A stretch of DNA of 64,000 nucleotides, taken from assembly GCF_000972845.2 (NCBI RefSeq), contig NC_040028.1, positions 21,157,582 to 21,221,581 on the forward strand, written 5' to 3'. This document shows positions 47,901 to 59,292 of the stretch, piece by piece. Position 1 is the stretch's first letter. The number at the start of each line of letters is the position of its first letter. Origin of the DNA: Larimichthys crocea. Taxonomy: Eukaryota > Chordata > Actinopteri > Sciaenidae. The position numbers and the translations under genes were made by a program. Under the pieces are notes generated by a model, which saw only the letters and a program-made list of their open reading frames with translations, made no database searches and was not told where the DNA came from.

Positions 47901-50900
47901 AAAAATAATACAGCTTCAGTCCATTTAGTACGCATTTATATATCATATATATATATTGCTAATTAACTGACATTAAAGGACCAGTCAGGTAACCTGTCCT
48001 CAACCTGTTGTTTCTGGTGCCATCTCCTCGCGGAGCTTCTTGATGTCGTTGGACATTTCTCGATCTCCACCACCTTCATGCCCTCCACTGCAGACACACA
48101 CAGAGTCATCCGTTAACACACAACTGACGTCTGTCTGAACGGTGTCTCTGTCATTCTACGTCTGTTCTCACTATGTAACTTTGGGCTCCGGTCGGGGAAG
48201 TACGTAACGCTTTACGGCACTAAGTCACACAGCGCAACTATTCACTGATTCGTGGTGAAACTGGATCATATTTTATGGAGGAAATGTTTTCTGGTTTTCC
48301 CTCTGATGTCCTCCGGCTGCTCCGCCTCAACTCTCTGTGATTTACAGAGTTTATGATGTGACAGTGAAGTAACTGCTGACAGCTGTAGCAGCTGCTGTTT
48401 AGCTCATGTTGTTAGCTCAGTCTGCTATTGTTGCTGTTACTGACGAGAAGAGGGAGGTTTTCAAGCCCAGGGGAATGCTGACAGCGGAATGGAGCCAGTT
48501 TGTTGTCTCAGAACTGGAGCCAGCAAACGGGCAATGTAACGGTCGACCTCTATGGCGAGACAGAAAGCCCGCGTCCGCAACTGTCTAAACCTGGCGTATC
48601 TGTACGTCCCGCACAGGCAACGTTCTAAAACCGCGTATCTCTGGACGTCCCCGCAGACTGTCTAAAACCTGGACGTAGTCTCCTGTGACGTCCCCGCAGA
48701 CTGTCTAAAAACCTGGACGTAGTCTCCGTGGACGTCCACGCAGACTGTCTAAAACTGGACGTAGATCCCGTGACGTCCCCGCAGACTGTCTAAAAACCTG
48801 GACGTAGTCCCTGAGACGTCCCCGCAGACTGTCAAAACCTGGACGTAGTGTCCGTGACGTTCCCCGCAGACTGTCTACAACTGGACGTAGTCTCGTGACG
48901 GTCCCGCAGACTGTTTCTAAAACCTGGGACGTAGGCTCCGTGACGTCCCCGCAACTGTCTAAAACCTGGACGTAGTATATGTGACGTCCCGCAGACTGTC
49001 TACAACCTGACGTAGTCTCCGTGACGTCCCCGCAGACTGTCTAAACCCGGACGTAGTCTCCGTGACGTCCCCGCAGACTGTCTAAAACCTGGGAAGTAGC
49101 TCCGTCGTGACTTCCCCGCAGGGACTGTCTAAAAACAGGACGTAGTCTCTGTGAGCGTCCCGCAGACTGTCTAAACCTGGACGTAGTCTCGTGACGTCCA
49201 CGCAGGACTGTCTAAAACCTGGACGTAGTCTCGTGACGTCCCCGCATACTGTCTAAAACCTGGACGTAGTCTCTGTGACGTCCCCAGACTGTCTAAACCT
49301 GGAGTAAGTGCTTGAGACTCCACAGCAGACTGTCTAAAAACCTGGACTTATAGTCTCCGTGAAGTCCCCGCAGACTGTTAAAACCTGGACGTAGGTCTCT
49401 GGTGACGTCTCCACAGCCGTCAAAACCTGGACGTGTCTCCGTGAGTCCCCGCAGACTGTCTAAAAAACTGGACGTAGTCTCCATGACGTCCCTGCAGCCT
49501 GTCCTAAAACCTGGACGTCGTCTCTGAGACGGCCCCGCAAGACTGTCAAAAAACCCTGGACGTAGCTCTGTGCGTCCCCCAGATGTCTACAACCTGGAGT
49601 AGTCTCCGTGACCGTACCCGCAGACTGTCTAAAAACCCTGGACGTAGTCTCGTTGACGTCCCCGCAGCAGACTGTCTAAAACCTGGACGTCGTCTCCTGT
49701 GACGTTCCCGCCAGACTTGTTCTTAAAACTGGACGTGTCTCGGACGTCCCAGGCGACTGTTCTAAAAACCTGGACGTAGCTCTTGTGACGTCCCCGCAGA
49801 CTGTCTAACACCTGGACTTAAGTCTCTGAGACGTCCCAGCAGACTGTCTAAAACCTGGACGTAGTCTCTGTGACGTCCCCGCAGACTGTCTAAAACCTGG
49901 ACGTAGTCTCTGTGACGTCTCCACAGACTGTCTAAAACCTGGACGTAGTCTCCGTGACGTCCCCGCAGACTGTCTAAAACCTGGACGTAGTCTCCATGAC
50001 GTCGGTGGGTGGAGCTGAGGCGGGGTACGATCCAACAAAACCAACTTGCCGTACAATTAAATATACATGGAGTGACTGAGGAAGAGCAGCCTGAGAGTCG
50101 GAGGGAGTCGTGGTTGGTGGTGTAGGAGGTGTAGGAGGTGTAGGAGGTGCATCGTGCAGCTGTAGCTGCCCTCACTGACCCTGCAGCCTGTATGAAGTCC
50201 AGCAGCATCAACTCCATCAGTTATGTGATGGTGTCGGTGCCAGTCGACCACCTCACCTATCAGAACTCTTTGGACTCATCACCATCCTCCTCCTCCTCCT
50301 CCTGCAGCTGCTGCTGATGAACGGTCGACAACACTCCAGCTCCCGATAAAAACAGGTGACCATGGCGACCAAAGTGACGAGAGGATGGAGATCTGTGTGG
50401 GCGCCAATGCTGTTGCCGTAGAAACCAGGTATCCAGGCAATTGGCATCTTGTGTGAAGTGGCTGTGTACGTCAGATGTGAAACTACTACAGCACAGTGAG
50501 TCAGAGCGTCTGACTGAGATCAGTTTCAGTCTTCACAGAGTCACTGTGTTATTATTCTTAATGCATCTGTCAGTTTATAACATTCATGATCTCCAGAGGA
50601 TGAAGCCTCTTGACTTTATAATCTCCTGACTTTAACTGTAGCGCCATCTTCAGGTTCATTGTGGTTTTTCACTGAAATGTCTCAACAACTCTGTTAGTAA
50701 AAAAAAAAGTTGGGAAACTGAAGTCCAGACCTGTTGATCGCGTCAAAATCAAGCCGTCTACAGAAGAGTTTGGGAAATCGCCATGGTGACAGAAGCAAAC
50801 TCAGGTCGCGTTGTCATGGCGACTGAAAGGGTCGGTGCAAAGAAGGGGACTATTATGAAATTGCAGCCGCATCACGTGTCGACACACACACACACACACA

Positions 50901-53900
50901 CACATGCAGTCAGAGACAGAAGATGTCGGGGAACACGTCAACGCAATCTGGTGTTTGTTAATGCGTGTGGGTCTGGGGGGGGGGGGGGGGGGGCACACGT
51001 ATGATGCATTACATACGGCCCACACACATCACACAACATACTACACACCTACACACACTGCGAGCTTTCACAAGAGACACACAGCGGTGTTATGTCACGT
51101 CACACCTCGACAGACCGACAATGGTTTGACCTTTTTACATGTTACTGCTGCAGAGAGAGGACGTGATGGAGACGTGATGGAGACATGATGGAGACGTGAT
51201 GGAGACGTGATGGAGACGTGATGGACACGTGATGGACACGTGATGGAGACGTGATGAAGACGTGATGGAGACGTGATGGAGACGTGATGGAGACGTGACA
51301 CGTCCAACTCCACAAAGAAGTCATGTGACCACAGTCCTGTGCAAATCTGCATTTACACAACTTTTTTTACTTTGTTTTCTGTCATTTTTTTTCGAGCAAA
51401 GTTTGTTTTTGTTTTCTCTGTAACGAAAACGTCTTTCCTGCCAACAGTTATGGAGGTTGCCTTGGTGACAACAAACGAAAGTGTTTTGTGGGTTTAAATT
51501 CAGTCGGTTCATTTTGTTACACAGCATCTGAGACGGTCGACGTGCACGGCAGCACGTCAGGAACATTTTTCACCAGGCCAAACAGTTATTATGTCAACAT
51601 GCACACGACTGATGAAGCCTCGTATTCGCACCAACAGAACAAATGTGTGACGTCGTCGTGGGCCGTGTTGGAAAACACTGAGAAACTTATGACAATATTT
51701 GATTTTTTTTATTGATCCAAAAGTCTATTCAGATTTTTTTGATATCTTTAGTCGGAGCCCAAAACATCCGTCTGACATCAATAAATAGTTTCTCAATTGA
51801 TTTTCCAAAAAATGTTTCAATATTATGATTATTATGAAAATGATCGACTCCTGTCTGTGGATAAAATATTTTACCACAAAGTCAATTATTCATTCATTTA
51901 TCTTGAGTTACGGCTGCGCTCATCAAATCGATGATTATTCAGCACGACGCGTGGACAACGTGAAACCCAACGACAAATATAATTACTTATATTTACACTT
52001 ATGAATAATCATTAAATCTGAGTCTGCTGCAGGTTTCTTTGACTTGATGTACAGCTCGCAGATTCAGCCTGACCTTGATCTTAAGTCACAGTCTTACCTG
52101 GACGGATGTAATCATTGCAGAGCGATCACTGATTAAATGTTCCTATGGAGAATTATAACAGCCGAGAACACTGAGACCTATGTTATAAAAAAAGGAAGAC
52201 TAGATATCACAACACCTTTATTGATCCGATTTTATTGTCGCCTTTTATCTCGAGTGAACCAAGATGGCATCAGACAAGCAGGTGCAAAAACTACATAAAC
52301 TATGGCGGCGGAGGACAAACTTCCTCCTCGCGGTTCATAAAACAACCTCAGTGACCTCAGCGCCCGAGCGTGACCTCAGCGCCGGTCGACGTTGTATAAG
52401 CGTGAAGATGACACATTCCTGGCGGCTCTAAACGAGCTGACGTGTGGTCAATGTTCAGGAGATCCTAATAGCAGCACAAGGTCAACAGCCTGGAGGTGGG
52501 TCAGCAGACCACACAACTTATGCAGCTTCACTTTATCTAATCACGGCCTCATAAAGTGGAGGAACATGAGTTCAGACAACATGCACTGAGGGCATGCAGC
52601 TATCTCTAATGTACACTAATCAGTGCAGCACTACTGTATAGAGTCTGTGCAGGCTGAAGTGAACTTGATGACAGGTCTGTATATATATATATATAATATA
52701 AATATATATTTGGGGAGGCGGGAACAGACTTACGCTCTACTCTTTTCTCCAACATGGCGAGCCGGTTGGTGACCTCGGTCTTCAGCTCGTTGATCTTGAA
52801 CGCCCTGCAGACAGACGAGCGACAGATGAATTACGACGTGTTGCAGTGTGTAACAGAAATCTGACACATCTTTTCATTAACGCGTGCAGAGAAACTATGC
52901 ATTTAATATTTTTAGGCTGGATTACGGNNNNNNNNNNNNNNTGCCACAATAAGTCCCGTTAAGACTCTGCAGGAGATCCAGAACACTGCGGTACGAGACG
53001 TTAAGTGTCTGTAAATAATATGATGAAGAGTCTGTGTGGAAAGAGTCACGACAAATACAAATAAACTTGAACTTTCTTGCTCTGCTGAGGTGGAGATTGC
53101 TCAGCTCTGTGACACGATGTTTGTGATATCGACGACAATTTGTGTGAAGTTCAAAGTTTAAATTCTTTCATTGTGTGTTTTGTCTCTTTTTTAGCAAAAG
53201 TTTTATTTTCTTTGACCCGTTTTGTTACAAATAGTGTAAATATAAAAAGTGTAGAGAGGCGGAGAGAATCTGTAACCGTAATACAGTGGGAACCACACAC
53301 AGAGCGGAAAGCACGGAAATATTTAAGAGGCGATTTTTTACACAGCACCATCACATTTGTGTTTTTATCATATAATTACACTTTCTGCTGCAGGTGGATA
53401 TTTTAATCAGCTCTATTGGCCGAGCATTATCGACTTTTATCGTGTTTTGTCACATTCATTAAACTAAAAATACAATGTATGGAGAGTGAAATGAACAAAA
53501 ACACAGGTGGGAACCACACATGCAGAACAGAAAGAGGCGATTTTTAACTGATATTATCACATACTTGCTGCTGTTAAAATATTGTGTTTTAAAATATCAG
53601 TTACTTATATATTTACACTTTTCTGCTGCAGGTGGATATTTTAGTCAGCTCGATGGCTAAAAACAAGTTAAACAAAGAGAGAACAGACTATTATGTTTAT
53701 ACAAGTAAGTGAATTTAGAAATATATATATATTTATATATATATATATATATAAAAAGCAACAATGACCAACAACAGCTTCATATAAAACCGATTATCTC
53801 CTGCAGCGCTCTGCTGAGTCTTTTATATTCTTATACATGTGCATCAAACTTAAAATACTTAAAATACAACTGAACTGCAGTGATTCACCACATAACTCTG

Positions 53901-56900
53901 ATATTTATTACACGGTTATTATATGTTTTTCCGCTCTGTATGTGTGGTTCCCACTCTGTTAAAGAAGTTCGTGACAGTAAATTCATTAAGTAAGACGTCG
54001 TAATCTAAATTATCTGTTGATTGTGTCAGTACCGTAAATGATTCTTGCACTCTGTCGTTTATGTAATTCTCTATTAGTGCCAACTCTTTTATCAGATCAT
54101 GTTATACAACTTCACGATCTAACAACAACACGGTATCTTCAGTCTAATGTCCTGCTGCATTGTTCCCTTTGGACTCCTGATGTAGCGTTGCATTCAGTAC
54201 GATTGAAAAAAAAAAGAAAACAAATGATAAGAGAGCTGCAGAAGAATCAGGTCTGAGATCCGTGCAAGACAAAGTCAAGAGGCAGATATGCATGAAGTGA
54301 TAAAGGCAGCTGAACATTATGAAACAGCCTGACGAAACGACACAGATGATCTACAGTGAATCTGACACATTATGCACGTTTAATTCAGCCTACAGTTTAA
54401 CGAGTCGACTGACTTACATTACATTACATTACATTACTTACATTACATTACATTGCATTTAGCCACGCTTCTATCCAAAGCGACTTACAGAGGAGACTTA
54501 CCTTGAAAACTGCTCTGCTACTTGCGTCAGTCATTCTGGAAGGTTCCCTTTATCTGCCAGAAGAAGCGTGTGAGCTGTGTTACATGCACAACACACACCC
54601 GGACGAGGTGAAGTTCAGAGCATCAGCCACCTGATCAACACACACTATTCCACGCAGTAAAAGCCAATCAGCGCCGTCAACAGATGGCAGAGGCCGAAGA
54701 TGAATTAAATGTGGTCTCCGCATCGGTGACCAGCAGAGCGTCTGAAGCGGCGAGCCGGAACCGAGCTGACCATGACGTGTTAACAGCCACTTCTGATTCC
54801 TCTTCCCACACACTCACTCCACCGCACACACATATACACAACGCGAGAAGGCTGGACACACAACACCAGCCCTGCCTGCCCATTGGCTGAGAGCGCTCAC
54901 TGTTATGGGCAAAGTTCAACAACGTCACGGCCAATAAACTAATGAGCCTACGGATGAAACCTCTTTAAAATATACAAAAAAATTAACATGAAGTCTTTTT
55001 CCTCTTTCGCCCCCCCCATTCAGTCCTAGTCATGCTTCACCAGTAGATATTGAATGAATGAATGCAACTGTAAGCTCCCTCTCTTCTCTTCCTTTTGACC
55101 TCATTTACCGCAGCACTACTGTATAGAGTCTGTGCAGGCTGAAGTGAACTTGATGACAGGTCTGTATATATATATATATAATATAAATATATATGTGGGG
55201 AGGCGGGAACAGACTTACGCTCTACTCTTTTCTCCAACATGGCGAGCCGGTTGGTGACCTCGGTCTTCAGCTCGTTGATCTTGAACGCCCTGCAGACAGA
55301 CGAGCGACAGATGAATTACGACGTGTTGCAGTGTGTAACAGAAATCTGACACATCTTTTCATTAACGCGTGCAGAGAAACTATGCATTTAATATTTTTAG
55401 GCTGGATTACGGTTGCCACAATAAGTCCCGTTAAGACTCTGCAGGAGATCCAGAACACTGCGGTACGAGACGTTAAGTGTCTGTAAATAATATGATGAAG
55501 AGTCTGTGTGGAAAGAGTCACGACAAATACAAATAAACTTGAACTTTCTTGCTCTGCTGCAGGTGGAGATCTGCTCAGCTCTGTGAACCGATGTTATTGT
55601 GATATCGACGGACAATTTGTGTGAAGTCAAAGTTTAAATTCTTTCATTGTGTGTTTTGTCTCTTTTTTAGCAAAAGTTTTATTTTCTTTGTCACGTTTTG
55701 TTACAAATAGTGTAAATATAAAAAGTGTAGAGAGGCGGAGAGAATCTGTAACCGTACATACAGTGGGAACCACACATACAGAGCGGAAAGACACGGAAAT
55801 TATTTAAGAGGCGATTTTTTACACAGCACCATCACATTTGTGTGTTATCATATATATTTACACTTTTCTGCTGCAGGTGGATATTTTAATCAGCTCTATT
55901 GGCCGAGCATTATCGACTTTTATCGTGTTTTGTCAAATTCATTAAACTAAAAATACAATGTATGGAGAGTGAATGAACAAAAACACAGAGTGGGAACCAC
56001 ACATGCAGAACAGAAAGAGGCGATTTTTAACGTGATATTATCACATATGCTTGCTGTTAAAATATTGTGTTTAAATATCAGTTATCTTATATATTTACAC
56101 TTTTCTGCTGCAGGTGGATATTTTAGTCAGCTCGATGGCTAAAAACAAGTTAAACAAAGAGAGTAACAGACTATTATGTTTATAAATATATATCTTTATA
56201 TATATTTATATATAAAAAGCAACAATGACCAACAACAGCTTCATATAAAACAGATATTTAACTCCTGCAGCGCTCTGCTGAGTCTTTTATATTCTTATAC
56301 ATGTGCATCAAACTTAAAATACTTAAAATACAACTGAACTGCAGTGATTCACACATAACTCTGATATTTATTACACGGTATAATTGTTTTTCCACTCTGT
56401 ATGTGTGGTTCCCACTCTGTTAAAGATGAGTTCGTGACAGATAATTCATTAAGTAAGACGTCGTAATCATAAATTATCTGTTGATTGGTCAGTACCGTAA
56501 ATGATTCTTGCACCTCTGTCGTTTATGTAATTCTCTATTAGTGCCAACTCTTTTATCAGATCATGTTATACAACTTCAGATCTAACAACAACACGGTATC
56601 TTCAGTCTAATGTCCTGCTGCATTGTTCCCTTTGGACTCCTGATGTAGCGTTGCATTCAAGTACGATTGAAAAAAAAAAGAAAACAAATGATAAGAGAGC
56701 TGCAGAGAAATCAGGTCTGAGATCAGTGCAAGACAAAGTCAAGAGGCAGATATGCATGAAGTGATAAAGGCAGCTGAACATTATGAAACAGCCTGACGAA
56801 ACGACACAGATGATCTACAGTGAATCTGACACATTATGCACGTTTAATTAGCAGCTACAGTTTAACGAGTCGACTGACTTACATTACATTACATTACATT

Positions 56901-59247
56901 ACATTACATTACATTTAGCAGATGCTTTTATCCAAAGCGACTTACAGAGGAGGACTTACCTTGAAAACTGCTCTGCTACTTGCGTCAGTACATTCTGGAA
57001 GAGTTCCTCTTTATCTGCAGAGAAAAGAAGCGTGAAGCTGTGTTACATGCACAACACACACACGGACAGAGGTGAAGTTCAGAGCATCAGCAGACCTGAT
57101 CAACACACACATATGCATCCACGCAGAGATTATATAAGCCAATCAGACGCCGTCAACAGATGGCAGAGGCCGAAGATGAATTAAATGTGGTCTCAGCATC
57201 GGTGACCAGCAGAGCGTCTGAAGCGGCGAGCAGGAACCGAGCTGACAGCTTGACGTGTTAACGAGCCACTTCTGATTCCTCTTCCCACACACTCACTCCA
57301 ACGCACACACATATACACACAGCGAGAACAGGCTGGACACACAAACACCAGCCCTGCCTGCCCATTGGCTGAGAGCGCTCACTGTTATGGGCAAAGTTCA
57401 ACAACGTCACAGGCCAATAAACTAATGGCTACGAGAAACTGTAAAAAAAAAAGTCATTGTCAGCCGCTCGTAGTTTGTACATTGTGTTACTCACATTCCA
57501 TGTTTGACGCGAGGTCGCGGTCAGAGCAGCGCTGGTAAAAAATTCCACTCTGTGATTAATTAAGCCGGGTTCAGCTGGACGAGCAGGCCGGAGCGTCCTG
57601 CACTAATACCAGCATGTACAAATACTCTGTTAAATATGTTTCACTGCGTGTGCATGCAAAGTTTACTGACAGGTTTAAAACAATGTAGAAGCAAAGTAGA
57701 GACTGACGTCACACGAAGCCTCCGTGCTCGGTTTGTACGGATAATTAAAGCCGTGTGAAGACTTTGAATGAGAGACGCTGATATATTATAGCAAACCAAG
57801 TAACTTTACTGGATGCATCAATATTTTCACATGTGACTCTGTTGCAGTGTGTAACATTTAACAGCGTGTCTAAATAAACTGATTTATTGTTCCTTTAAAA
57901 CGAGTTTACGATGATCCAGGAAGTTCCTGCGATGATAGCGAGGCGGTGTACGCGGATGGTGCACGCGGGTGAAGGTCCTTCATCAGGACAGATGCAGCTT
58001 TCTGTGGAGGACCTTCACGCATTCAGGCTTTAGAAACTGAAGGAAAACCATGAAAAACTTTGCAAGGAAAAGGCGAGGGTGGTTCAAGGACTTTGCAGCA
58101 TAGCACAGACTGTAGAGAAAAGGTGCACATCTCATTTTCACACTCTCCTTAACAACAGGTGACACCTGAAGCTCAAACCCTGCTTCGAACGCAGCAGCTG
58201 AAAATCTCACGCTCTGACTGATTCGATAGGAATTCAGAGTATTTTTACACCATCGAACATGTTTTATGAGCGAGGCTCCTGATGAGCTCTGACAGATGTT
58301 TACTTCTCCCTCACCTCACTCTCTTTATATAGACTTGTTGTGGCTGATAGGAGGTCAGTGCCCGGAGTTCAGCGCTACTACTGAAGTGATGTAGTTTCCA
58401 TAAAACGAGTTATATGACTTTAAACTGGAGTGATTGGAGTGAAGCGCTGACGAGATCAGGAAGCTCTTTCTTTTTTATAGATGTTTGCGAAACTGCATGT
58501 GTGCACGTTTAAACCAATAAACATGATGTCTGTTTACTGGGAGCAGGTTACTTCTGCCTGCTTGTCAGCCTCTATCTAATCTAATTTATTTATTATTATT
58601 TTATTTAAGTAACTGCATATGACTGACTAGCAACATTTTGGCACGGATGGCAATCAAAGGCCAAGAACTGGCAACCACTACTGTCAGTGTCTTTTTTATT
58701 AAAGGTTGTACTGAGACTGAAAACAAACATTTACTCCGGTCAGAGGTTCAAACGGCTTCTTGAAGGATTCCTAAACTTCCTTCATGCCGTCGGGTCAGAG
58801 ACCTTCAGACATGAAAATGAACAAATCAACCACAGAACGTCATTGAAGGAACAGTTTGACACTTTGTGAAATATGGCCAGGAGATAGACGAGGATAGTCT
58901 GCAAGCTCAGCAAGAAAGAACATGTAGCAGTTTGACTAAAGCTACGTTTAGGGACACGCTTCAGACTAAAGACTGAACTGAGGACGATGTGTGTGTTTGT
59001 GTGTGTGAACCTGACTTATGGTACATCTGGGGACACTTCACACATTGAAGACGTGAAGTGGGGACGGCTCGTCCAAGTGGGGACGGCTCGTCCAAGTGGG
59101 GACGGCTCGTCCAAGTGGGGACGAAAGAAGCTCAAAGCTGATTTTTTGTGTCAGTGCTTAAAACTGCTTGAAACTCACCAGCGAGCTGTCCTCCGGTCAT
59201 CGGCACCACTCTGTACGGCGACCTTCAACATAACACAACAGGACACA

Positions 59248-59292
<45 letters not shown>

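Larger units (their letters stand above)
52625..54944. repeat. 2.3-kb tandem segment, copy A (error-rich)
   Basis: This is nearly the same as 55110-57427 over the whole length, but with many 1-3 nt deletions and a 14-N gap at 52928-52941. It contains a second copy of two pde9a exons (54553-54502 and 52804-52734). The first has lost three bases at separate places and is out of frame. It is probably a falsely duplicated allele. Confidence 0.92.
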
